Shown: positions 13,101-24,028 of the stretch, one piece after another
How the letters are laid out: every line of letters begins with the position of its first letter
Numbering within the stretch: position 1 is the first letter of the stretch
Source: Calliopum simillimum
Taxonomy: Eukaryota > Arthropoda > Insecta > Diptera > Lauxaniidae
NCBI GenBank assembly: GCA_951812925.1
Contig: OX638369.1
Coordinates: 3,100,001-3,164,000, forward strand
Direction: 5' to 3'
Length of the DNA: 64,000 bases
Program-made: the position numbers and the translations under genes
Notes under the pieces: model-generated
Databases searched by the model: none
What the model was told of the DNA's origin: nothing
Seen by the model: the letters and a program-made list of their open reading frames with translations, nothing else

Positions 13101-14572
13101 TTGGTTAAAAAAAAAATTATTTTTAATACCAAATCGTGTATGACAGTCAAAAAAATAATTGGAAAAAAAAAAATTGCTTCTGAGTTCACACGGTTTGAGC
13201 CTTAGAAACTTCAAATGATCGTCTATTTTAATTTCCATTTTTCGTATGGGAAGGATTTTTATTTTGGTAAAAAATAAAAAGAAAAAATATGAAATCCTTT
13301 AAATTCGATTTTTGACTTAAAAGACTATGTGATATGTGCGAAAAAGTACATGCCATCGGCAGTAGCTCAATCATATTTAACCCGATTTTTGAAAATTTTA
13401 TTTATCTATAGAACTATACTTAACTTTCAATCAAAATCAAACGCATTAAAAATTTGTTCAAAAATGGCTGAGATGGGTTGGCCCAAAAAAAAAAAAATTT
13501 TGATTGATGAAGAAAAACCGAGTACGCCGAAAATCGTATCTTCGAGTGCCAAATACGATATGCTACGTGAAAACCCCGAACTTTAGCAATGTCTTCGAGC
13601 TTGTAGCACAGTGCAATTTTTACTATCGTGTCTGATAATTTTTACTTTGCTGTATTGAAAAATTTCCTTCTAAAAACTTTTGAAATTTGGGTTGGACGTG
13701 ACCGTCGATAACATTTAAAGTAAAAAAATAAAATGGATTATTATTTTGAAAACAGGCTGAACTAATAGCTCTTAATTAGCCTTTTACTTGGTGCTTAAAT
13801 TATTTTTGGGCAATTTTTCGTTTCCAAAAAGCCACTGCATTGACACGAGACAAAAATAGATGTGGTTTTCGCTGCCAACAATTTAAATTTCAGGGAAACC
13901 TGTGGCAATATTTCAATGTGACTAGTTTTAGGATGTTTTGCATTGACGTTTCAGAAAAATGGTTTTAATTTTACCCATAAATGATAAATACTTTTTTTTA
14001 ATTTAATTTTATTCACGGTCGCATGGGACATATTTTTATACCATACAAATTTTAAATTGAAAATCTTACAAATAACCAGGATTTCCCGGTGTATGTTTCT
14101 ACACCATATCATGTGAAGTTGATGTGGCATCACCAATTTTTCCAAAGGATATTATTTGTCCCGATTCATTTTACATATGTCCAAAATCTAATTAATGATG
14201 ACATCGCCCATTTTGCCAGTGAACATCATTTGTCCCGGCGCTCAGTACACATTTATCAAATCTCATTTATAGTAGTCTTAACCTTAGCCTTCAACATTCA
14301 GTCTTGGTCTTAGTCTTAGTTTAGATATTGAGTCTTGGTCTTGGGCATTAAGTTTCGGTCCTTGAAAAAATTTCTATAGATTGTTGAGTGTTCAAAATTT
14401 TTAAAATTTATTTGTTTAATCAACTAGGTTTGGAAAATGGAAAAGTTAGATTTATCCAACAAATAGACTCTATTGCACACCGGTATCTCCAAAAACCTGG
14501 ACATCTGGATAGTTTGTGCCATAAACATTCTAACAAGGGCCCTTTTTGGGGATTTCTATTAAAACAACAACC
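13101..14572. other. intergenic, no gene recognised
   Basis: AT-rich. The 13329-13586 open frame is Lys- and Ser-rich with no recognised domain and is probably chance. Confidence 0.4.
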
Positions 14573-14755
14573 GATGGCCACCTATAGTTTCTCTTAGCCC
14601 TATCTTCAAAACTACTACACCGATGTGAGAGATTTCCATACATGCATGTCTTTCAAGCCATTTCTATTAATTTGCTATCAATTGGCGAAAATTTTTTTCA
14701 AATCGATGCAGCAGTTTCAAAGATAGGGCTAAGAGAAACAATCAATGGCTATCGA
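14573..14755. repeat. small imperfect hairpin / MITE-like repeat
   Basis: TTTCTCTTAGCCCTATCTT (14588-14606) mirrors AAAGATAGGGCTAAGAGAAA (about 14719-14738). Flanking bases GATGGCCA and ATGGCTATC extend the pairing to about 183 bp overall. Confidence 0.55.
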
Positions 14756-17418
14756 TTTTACCGCTAATAGATAATAGCAATTGGACAAAATATTTTATCA
14801 TTTTATGTATTTTTACTGATACAAAGGAATTTTACCTAGCGTCCTGAGGAAGAATGTTACCAGTAGATCTTAAATACAGATCAACTTTAAATGTTTTTAA
14901 CTTTCTTCTTAAAGAAAAGCGCTAGCGAGTATGAGTGTATGTTTCTCAAAGAAAACAATGTTTCATTTCATTTGCTTGGATTGCGTTTCTTTCTTTTTTC
15001 ATAAAAAAGCAAAAAAAAAAAAAAATATAAATTCAATTGTGTAAGCAAATTTTTCCCACACACTTTACGTTCTATATATATCTGTGGCAATAAGGCAAAA
15101 CCACTCAAGTCGATTTTCTACAACGAATCAAAGCAACGTAGATTCTATACATATAAAACAAAATTTAAGCTGCTTTGCTTGTTATTAAAAAATTGATTTA
15201 AGCTGTTTTTCCTTCTTACTACAGACACAAGTAAGTATTTTCAATTGTATATGTGTATTTTCTGATGTGTGTGTGTGCATATGTTAGAGGCACTCGATGC
15301 TAATCAGCATAGAGTTCCCCGCTGTTTGTTGTGGCAAATATTTTCATTTGATTTGCATGAAAATTCGTTACTTTGCAAGGCACTGAGTCCTTTAATGAAA
15401 TTTTTATTTGTCCTACACGTGTGCTGTGGTGATATTTTTTCTCTCTCTTGCTGTCTTAAGCGATTCAATACTGAATCTTTTTGGGTGTCTTTTTGCAAGA
15501 AATAAATATTGAAATAAATATTGATATTCATGTTGAATCTTTGCGATACTGAGTGGTTGCTAGAAGAAGCCTAGGGATTAGTAATTTGAGAAAACCAGCT
15601 GAAATGGTAATAAAACGTCAAGCTCGAAAAAGTTTGAGATTTGACGTGAAAGAAATAAAACGGATTTTGGTTTAGAATTATAGAATTTTTATTATGCAGA
15701 ATAGCAATCTTACCGGTGAAACTTATGTCTTTATGCTTACAGAGCTGTAAACTAAGTGACCGAAAAGTCACTTACATCAAATTTTACGATGTGAAGTTAG
15801 TAACAAAAGTAAAGTTTTTTAGCACTTAATTATACAAGTACCTAGAGACCGATCCCTGCTCGGTCAACAATCTTATCTTATCATTTTAGTCAATGTTTTT
15901 ATTCATAGCTATTTTTTTCAATGAAATTCGTACCTTTTCACCTCCAAAGCTTTCAAAATGATAAATTAACCGATGAGAGAAATAATAAGAAAAAACTCGG
16001 AAAATATCGAATGGTATAGAAAAATATCAAGAACTCCAAATTTTTTAAGATAAATAGAATGACCTAAAATAAATAAATGGGATATGCCACGCACCCAAAA
16101 TATTTCGCCTCTTGTATGGGGGCTGAAATATCTTACCATCATGCCTCGGAAAGTTCATTCCATTTTTTTTTGTGCATGAGTTATTACAATAACTAAAATT
16201 TTTATTTTGGTAAAAAGTGGGCCTGACAATTATTGAAGAAAGCCCACTTTTCGTTATGCTTTAGACACTCGTAATCCAGATCCGCATACCAAATTTCATC
16301 AAAATATGTGATATTTTGCCCACTTTCAGGTCGTAGGTGCCTCATAAAAAGAAGATTCCCTATAGTTAAATTCAGAAAGATTGCTTAAGTAGTTTTCTTT
16401 TTATAGCGTATTATATTTTTGTGTGCGGTGCCACGCCCTCCAACGAGTTTTCCTAATATAACAGCACATCACATATTGATACTTGTTTTCAGGGGTAAAA
16501 TTTAAGCATTTGAAAATAAATACACTTTTGTTCTATCTGTATAAAACCATCAAAATGAACATTATAAAAACTACTTTTTTGCTAGAAATAACATACATAT
16601 GTATCATTATATCCATCACCGAACCTTCTCTTATTCTATAAGTAATTTTACTTTATGTGTATGGTTTTAACTCACCGTTCTGCTGAAAATAACGAAAAGT
16701 CTGAACCAAATTCGAAATCAGTGGTAAAAGTTTCTCGATTTATATAAGGGATAAGTTCATATAAAAGAAAGCTGTGATTTTAAAGAGAGACACTCAGTTT
16801 TTACAAAAGTATCTCTGGATATAATCGGATAATATGACATATGAATAACATTCAGAGTGATATGCTATCAATCAACTAAATACCAATAGGAAATTTTGCA
16901 CTCAGCTAATAAAAAAATAAACAATCGCATTTGCGATGAGATGGTTCATGTATATTGATATGCAAATTTTGATTAATTGATGGAACTCACGAGCGAATAA
17001 AAATTACGAGTTCGTGGAGAGAAAAAAAGGTACTTAAATGAAGCCCAAATTGTTTTAAAATTAAAAATTCAGAATTGAACATAAAACAGCACAAAATTAT
17101 AACTAAATATAGTAAACTTGATCATAATTTGAACTCAAATTTGGCCGAAATATAAATTTTGATAATCAAGGACAATTTTGCGCAAATTATGGCTAAGCTA
17201 AGAATCGCACCTAAAATTATTGTTTTCAACTCAACATTCCTCAGTATTGAGAAGGTGCCGTGAATTTAGGTAGGAAAGTTTTACCCATATTAATTTCTAT
17301 AACAGAATTCAATTGTTTGCTAAGTAACTAAATTACTAAATATTTCATGAACAACATAAAAGTAATTTCTGCTGCAAATGTGAAATCTTGAAGTCACTAA
17401 TGAAGTAAATTAAAACAA
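14756..17418. other. intergenic, no gene recognised
   Basis: AT-rich. There is a short inverted repeat AAAAGTGGGC/GCCCACTTTT at about 16213-16252. The sequence around 16080-16330 has a higher complexity than its flanks and may be an unrecognised repeat, but shows no coding block. Confidence 0.4.
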
Positions 17419-17970
17419 GTAGAGTAGAATGGGGTAATGTCGTGCAGGGAGTAATGTCGTGCACTGGCTGTTTTAGCCCAAAGTATTGAATGATTTACCA
17501 ACTGTTCGTAAGGTAGGGACCTGCTGGCCTACTGAGCTTATGCATATAATACTAGCAATTTTCACCAGTTCGTCTCTACAGAGTAACCTTTTTTTCAAAA
17601 CGCACGCTTTCGGGACGACAAAAGTGTTTTTTCATTGCGTCAGAAAAATAATTATCCTTGCGGGAAAATATACCAGGTAAGTGTTTTCTGAAACGAAATA
17701 TCCTGCCAAAGAAAAGAAGTATTTGGTTTTCGAAAAAAATTTTGGACTTCACCGAGTTATCGATGTTGACCTTTAAAACGACCATTGGGGTAATGTCGTG
17801 CACATTCACTTACACAAACACAATTTCTCGCTACACAAATGTTGTTACACATGGATGTAACCAACGAAATTATCTTTCGATCGGATGCTTATTCGTCGCA
17901 TTCGCTTGAGATGTACGGCTTTACGAGCATGTCAAAGTTGAGTGCACGACATTGCCCCGTTCTACTCTAC
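17419..17970. mobile_element. inverted-repeat element with GTAATGTCGTGCA phrase repeats, copy 1
   Basis: Starts GTAGAGTAGAATGGGGTAAT and ends with its mirror ATTGCCCCGTTCTACTCTAC. The phrase GTAATGTCGTGCA occurs twice in tandem at the left end, once internally (near 17791) and inverted at the right end. It is 552 bp long and nearly identical over its length to 37321-37871, which implies recent movement. It is noncoding. The target duplication is ambiguous; TA is possible because TA occurs symmetrically in the ends. Confidence 0.8.
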
Positions 17971-20351
17971 TTTCCAAAAAATAAAAACTATAAGCGATTT
18001 TAAGTTTATCGAATTCTTTCAAATTGTACCCAATAATTTTAAAATAAAATGTCTTCATGGGAAAAATTACTGAAGTTATATTTATACAAAAGTTACTGAA
18101 AATCTCAAAATGATATACCAAACAAAGAAAATGAAAGTATATCAAAACTAACTTTGGTATTAAAATCAAAAACCAGAACCCTCTATCATTTTCTGCTCCA
18201 CTATAAATGCGCAATTCAATGTTGGTTCTTTAGCTGAAAATGATTACAACATTCTCATAAAATTTTCATAAAATAAAATGAAATACCAAAACAAAGCCGT
18301 ATAGAAGAAAAATCAAAGTATTCTATGAGTCGATTCAATGGGAAAATTGACAGCCACATTTGTAAACTTCAGATTTTGTTGCTGCTGCCGCTGCCGGCTG
18401 CCACTGCTATTGCTGTTGCTGCTGCTTCAATGGCTGTGGCGGAAGTAAAACAAGAAGAGCTTTGATTTTTATTAGATTTATATTTATTAGAAGAGAGTAT
18501 GAGAGGCATCTTCATGAATGATATAGAAAATTTTACCTTTTAGTAAAAGAAAAGAACCCTATACTACAACAACACCAACAACAACACTAACGAGAACATC
18601 CCGTTCAATGATGCCAACATTCATTTACAAAGTTAAGGCAAAAAACCAAAAACGAAAAAAAGGGAAAATCGATTTTCACTGAATGAATTGAAAAGCGCTC
18701 ACTTTTCAAGCTCTCGATGCTGAAATGATAGTAAAGGTAACAGCATCAGCTTTGAATGATATCGTTGTTGTTGTTATGAATGTTGCTGCTACTGCTATTG
18801 CCAACATTGCTGATAATGATGATGATGTCAGTTGTTTGTTGCTTTGGTTGGTTGTTGCTTTGGTTGGTTGTTAACTTGGTTTGACTCGGCATATGCGGAA
18901 ATTCCTTTAACAGAAATCATCCGCGTTTTTTTGCTTCTTCCCTATTTGTTTTGTTTTTTCCTTCTTTCCATGTTTTTATATAATATCATTATATTTTTGC
19001 TGCTGCTGTTGCTTATTGTTCTTGTTGTATCTATGTATATATCAGTCGTCTGTCTACCTGCTTACATTTTCCCTAAGGTCGTTTATTCCTTTGGCTGTGT
19101 AGCAGCACCCAACCATGTAACATGTTCACATTTTGTCCTTCCTTCCTTCCATTTTTTTATTCTTTTTATGGGGCCTGTGCAGTCAGTTGCTTTTGTTGTT
19201 GTTGTATTTCGTTTTCATAAGGATTCTCTTTACTCATTATGCTTCAGTTTCCGCTAAGGTTGAGTTTTATTTATTGATTATGTTAGAAATTGGAGCACAC
19301 ATGTACGTATGTGTGTATGTACGTATGTGTTTGTGGAGCAACGCTTTGCGTTTATGTGCAGTGGCATGGTGTAGCGCACAAACTTCAGCATCACAATTTA
19401 TGCCGCATTTATATTAATTTCATTGATCGCATGTGCAGTAAATTAATTTGGAATTTTTTTGCCATTTTTGTATAGAGGGCATATGACACCCAAAAAATAA
19501 TCTTCAAATTAAAGAAAAGACCTTTAAATTATTTGCACACTTGGATTATTTCTATAACAAAAATGACCCACGGTCGAAATTTTTGAAGCTTTGACATCCT
19601 CTTGACGAGTAGTAGCCTACCCTAGGAGTTGCATGAGTAAATCATATATGAGTCAATCCTTGCGTAATCGAATAAGATTTGGGTTGACATCTCCGATTTT
19701 TATGAAAATTGGTGAAAACTCAGTATTTGACACACGTATAACTGCGCTAAAATGATTTTTCGAAATTCCGAAAAAATCCAAGATGGCGGTCATATGAATT
19801 CCGATCCAACTTTAAGATACTCACATGTTTAAAAATTCAAAACTGCTCGGATTTTGATTCGATTTTATTTAAATGCGGGAGCTTTTGAGAAAAAAATACA
19901 CTGAAAAAAAAAATTTATTTTAAGTGAAAAAAAAACTTTTTTTCTTTTTTAAAGCCAATTTGGGGCTTTATTTTTTAAATATTTTTATTTAAAAGTAAAT
20001 TTTATAATAATTGTTTACCAACCTTAAAAATTGTGATAACTTTTACGGTTATCAAGTTATGAGTTTTTGAAGTTATTTGATGTTGTGTTTATCATGAGTC
20101 GTTGGTGCACGTGCGCTACCATATAGGGTCGCCACTGTTAAGACTGTAGTTTTTTTGCTGTGGTCTCTAGTAAAATTTTTTTTGGAGAATATTTTAACCC
20201 ATTCCAAACAAGTTTTTGGAAAACGAGGTCTAATAATTGCAACCAAACTAAATGGGTCAATAAAACTGTAAATAAAACTTTACAGAAACTGGAAAAGTTG
20301 TGTTGATTTTATTAATCAAAAGAAGAATATGTATGTATTCTCCCTTAACTC
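17971..20351. other. intergenic with trinucleotide microsatellites
   Basis: CTG/GCTGCC repeats lie at about 18378-18430 and TGTTG/GAT repeats at 18765-18860. The hydrophobic open frames at 18832-19417 come from T-rich low-complexity DNA, not from a recognisable membrane protein. I find no coding evidence from 19480 to 20340. Confidence 0.45.
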
Positions 20352-20492
20352 CTAGGAGGAGCATAGGGCCAATATGAAATCTCTCCATTTGCAACGATCC
20401 CTTGCGATGACTTTAATCTCTTGCCACGACTTTCCTGATTCTTGGATTTCCTTTTCCAGCGACCTCTTTCAGTTGGTTTTGGGTCTACCACG
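20352..20492 (-). pseudogene. RTE-type non-LTR retrotransposon, C-terminal tail of ORF2
   Basis: Read on the minus strand, this translates as RGRPKTN, stop, then KRSLEKEIQESGKSWQEIK and VIARDRCKWRDFILALCSS, ending at a stop. It matches the highly conserved end of RTE-like reverse-transcriptase proteins (GRP-x-W-RR...E...W-x-E...A-x-DR-x-x-W-R-x-x-V-x-ALC). The expected Trp after KTN is a TGA stop. No catalytic domain precedes it within reach, so this is a 5'-truncated dead copy, as is usual for LINEs. Confidence 0.7.
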
Positions 20493-20659
20493 TGAAAAAG
20501 AAGAATAGGAAGCCTAAAATTCCTACACTTATTATAAGCATAGAAAAGTACAAAAAAAAGTACTTGTCTAAGCTCAGATGCAAAAAATGATTTTGTGCCG
20601 AAACTAATGCATTTTCCTTTCTTCGCGTGTAGAATAACCAATGTTAATTGAATCATTTC

Positions 20660-22540
20660 GAAAATTTTGAGTTCGTTATAAAATAAAAACCAAATTATGC
20701 TGTGATTTGGATCATAACAGCTCTGACCTTCTAAAAACTTTTAAAAAATTCTAAGCTCAATTTTTAACACCATCATTCTGAGTAGCAGTGGTAGTCATGG
20801 AATTTCGAATTTTTTGTTATCAGCTTAATAAACGTAATCTTCTTCAAAAGTTTTGAGGTCCATTTTTTGCATGATTTCGAAAGGATTACTCAAAAAGATT
20901 TTGTTAAATTGCTTAGATTAAAGATTTGTTTTGACAAACATAATAAGTATACTTGAATATCATATAAACTTTTTGAATAAGAAAGTGGATTATGTTTAAG
21001 AAAACATTGAATAGTTTTTACTACGCTTAATATTCAACAGTTTGGTTGCGAATTAATCTTTTAGATCTATAAGTCACTGCTTTTGACACTTTTCCTCTTT
21101 TGAATCAAAAACTGACAACAATGCATTCTGAAGTTGAGGTTCAATATAAATAGTTCCGCATTTGTTATAAAATTTAAATGTGCAAACAGTTTAAGCATAA
21201 GTTTAGTCTAGAAATTTATTAAACTAATGTCTTTATTTTTAATAATTTGTTCTTTATTTTTTAATAAATTTCACAAAATTTTCAGTAAATTTCAATTCAA
21301 TTCAATTTATTCTATTCTCGTTCGTTTTTCAACAGTCCCATTCAATAAATTTTCTATAGCCATTTGAATTACAGCATATTCTCTTATATAAATACGTATG
21401 AATGTACTTAATAGTGGGTACTAAATAATACACTTAGTACACGTTTTGCAAATATACAGCAATCAATATTCCTACTGCTACCATATGTCGTCATCTATCT
21501 TTTGAAACATGCACTTGTACCACACTTTTGTAGTGAAGGCATTTTGCCGAATTTTGTGAGATTTATTGAGCCTCATATTAAGATTTATGACTATCAAAAT
21601 GGATTCTCAACGCTAAGAGAGTACTTGCTTCACCGATTCCAAGTAAAATACAACAATAAGATTGAAAACAACAACAACAGCAGCTAACTGAATATCACAT
21701 AGATATAGAAATATCCTTAAGTAAGTATCTATGTACATGTTTTTTGTTTTGTTTATCAATTCACAATTAATTTCATTGTATTATTGATTTCATTATGTCC
21801 ATGTTATTGTCCTTTCCACGTTGTTGTTACCGCTATTGTAATTTATCTAATTAAGAACGTGAAATGCGTATATAATAAATTGTCTGTGCTCGATTCTTAT
21901 TCACTGCCCGTAAGTCATAATAACAACAACAACAAAATACATCATTCTATACAATACTTCAGATGATTATGTTATTCAGTTTGGTTTCTGCGAAAATCTG
22001 TTTTGTTTTTTTATTCTTATGAATATTTTGATAATGATGCAATTCAATGTGAAAAATTTGAGTTTGCATTGCGATTATCACTCATACTGATTTTACTCAA
22101 AATTGGGCTTCTTCCTTCGAAAACCAATCTAAAACTTTTGTTAATCACATTTACTTCAAAATTATTTCGTAAATATTTTCTAGTTAGTTCAGTTCGATTT
22201 GATGAGGTATTGTAGACCAGTTGAAATAATCTCTATTGATATTGGTATAACACTGAAATGTTTCAAAGGCAGCAAATTCTCAAAAAAAATTGAATAATAC
22301 ACGGAGAAAAATTCACGTCATAATTTTTACTGTACTCGGGTAGTAAACAAATTAAAGTACTTAACATTAAATTTCAAACATAAATTAACTTACGTTATAT
22401 AACCATTTTTGTATTTGAACTTATTATTAAGGTAAATATCATAAAAATATGTAACCATTTTGACTTCAAAATTCTAGTGAAAATTTGTATGATGGGCAGC
22501 CATTTGTTTAATATACAAATTTTATACCTCTTCATCCTTA
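20660..22540. other. intergenic, no gene recognised
   Basis: AT-rich, with scattered AACAACAACA tracts (about 21650-21685 and 21920-21940). No conserved coding block is seen. Confidence 0.4.
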
Positions 22541-22626
22541 TGGGCCAATAGTGCAGGCAGAGTGCCTCTATCTCTTATACAAACAGACCATGGATCGAAT
22601 CCTACTGTGGTCAGTTCGTTTTTTTA
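22541..22626 (+). repeat. tRNA-like sequence with a B-box-type motif and a T-run
   Basis: GGATCGAATCC at about 22592-22602 fits the pol III B-box consensus (GGTTCGANTCC) and is followed by a run of T at 22619-22626 that could end pol III transcription. The upstream GGGCCAATAGTGCAGG is only a poor A-box. No full cloverleaf can be drawn, so this is a tRNA relic or SINE head rather than a functional tRNA gene. Confidence 0.35.
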
Positions 22627-22793
22627 TGTTTTGCTTGATTGTTTTTTTTTTTTATGTTGATGGAACATTACAGTAAGGTAAAGGGTGTTCCAATAGTAGA
22701 TGTGATACTTTGTTATCGATTAAAATCTGCATCATCAACCCTTGTCCACCATATTTTGTGTCATTTTCGTCGTAATAGTATAGGATTTTAGTT

Positions 22794-23047
22794 ATGGATC
22801 GCCTCACGAAAGAACAACTCATTTAAATCGTCGAATTTTGGATCTTAAATTGCAAGTCAATTCCAAAAAATCCAAAATTCCAAAAAAACATTTTTCGAAC
22901 GATTCTCATTTCCACCTTGGTGGCTATGTTAACAAGCAAAACTGCCAAGAAGCCAATGCATTCACCTCGAGTCACTGTTTGGTGCGGTTTGTGGGTCGGG
23001 CCGTTTTTTTTTGTCGCACATGAGGACGGAAACACTGAAAATGTCAA
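22794..23047 (+). pseudogene. mariner-type transposase fragment
   Basis: The start MDRLTKEQLI, stop, IVEFW is the typical N-terminus of one mariner group. After a large internal deletion and a frame change the text resumes as DSHFHLGGYVNKQNC (first catalytic region) and PRVTVWCGLWVGPFFF. The probable element end is AGGGTGTTCCAATAGTAG at about 22683. The second and third catalytic residues are absent. It is a dead internally deleted copy that abuts another transposase remnant on the opposite strand. Confidence 0.75.
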
Positions 23048-23185
23048 CTCCGATGTATATTTATATGTATATAAAATTCAATAATTTTTAAACGGTTGAT
23101 CTTAGAGATTTGACTTTTTTTTGTTTAATTGATAATATTTTACAAATTACAAAAAAAATATAACTTTTATAGTTCAAACCGCTAT

Positions 23186-23458
23186 TTATGAACTCGTGGA
23201 ACTTTTTTGGTAAGCCTTCCTTATGAGATTTGTTTCAGACAACTTTTTGGAACAGTTTCTTTTCACAAGAGCCCAATATCTCTCCACTGATCTTGGCTCC
23301 GGACAATTTGGAGAATTGACCTCTCTTGGTACAAAAACTATGTTATTACTTTGGTACCACTCCAGAGCTTTCTTGCCGTAGTGACATGATGTCAAATCGG
23401 GCCAAAAATAAGTGGACGCATTATGCTCTCTTATGAAAAGAATTTTCTTTCTTTGCAT
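23186..23458 (-). pseudogene. Tc1/mariner-type transposase, C-terminal fragment (DD37E spacing)
   Basis: The 90-residue frame contains YFWPDLTSCHYGKKALEWY, with the second catalytic Asp, and NSPNCPEPRSVERYWALVK, with Glu 37 residues further on plus the conserved R-x-x-E-x-x-W helix. The tail (CSKKLSETNLIRKAYQK) also fits the family. The N-terminal half is missing, and the preceding sequence (23460-23700) is not recognisable. It differs in type from the adjacent plus-strand fragment, so the two are independent insertions. Confidence 0.75.
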
Positions 23459-23682
23459 TATCCGTAAGCTCTCAACTATGCTAAGGATGTTTTTTAATAC
23501 TTTTGATAGGTATTTGTGTAAAATTTTGTGCTTTTATATGTTGATCATTTTTATTGTGATTCAATGTAAAATGTAAACACTAAGCTTAATTTGTTTTCTG
23601 AATTTAATCTATTGCATTTAGAAGAACTTGTATTCTTATATGCAAACAAAATGTATCAAATAAATCAAAAATGAAATAAAAA

Positions 23683-24022
23683 TTAAAAAATGATTTACTT
23701 CTATTAGAAATCATATGAAAAAATTTAAGAAAACTGAGTAAAAATTCTGACTCAATAATTTTTATATGTCCTAAAGCGGAATATTCAGTTATAAGCCACA
23801 TTTGTAAGACTTTACTAAGCAGAATGGCAAATTTTGTTTTTTGTTTGATAATTTGGTAGAAGGTTATTTAAAAAAATTAAAAAAATAGAGTTTCAGTCTA
23901 CTTTATTATAATGATGGCAGTAGTGCTGATGGCTAAAGGGTGAGTTGATAAGACTCTTTATATTTATCACACGATAAATTTCCCAAGGATCAAATCTCGC
24001 CCAATGCGAAGCAGAAAAAAAA
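23683..24022. repeat. dispersed repeat, copy 2 (related to 10475-10805)
   Basis: Colinear blocks shared with copy 1 include TGATTTACTTCTATTAG, GAGTTTCAGTCTACTTTAT, TATATTTATCACACG and AAATCTCGCCCAAT. Homology stops just before the 24029-25964 element, so that element seems to have inserted at or near the repeat's edge. Confidence 0.6.
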
Positions 24023-24028
24023 ATATTT

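Noticed and set aside
18832..19417. Hydrophobic frames that look like membrane proteins
   Set aside because: T-rich low-complexity DNA gives Phe/Leu/Val runs; no conserved motif.
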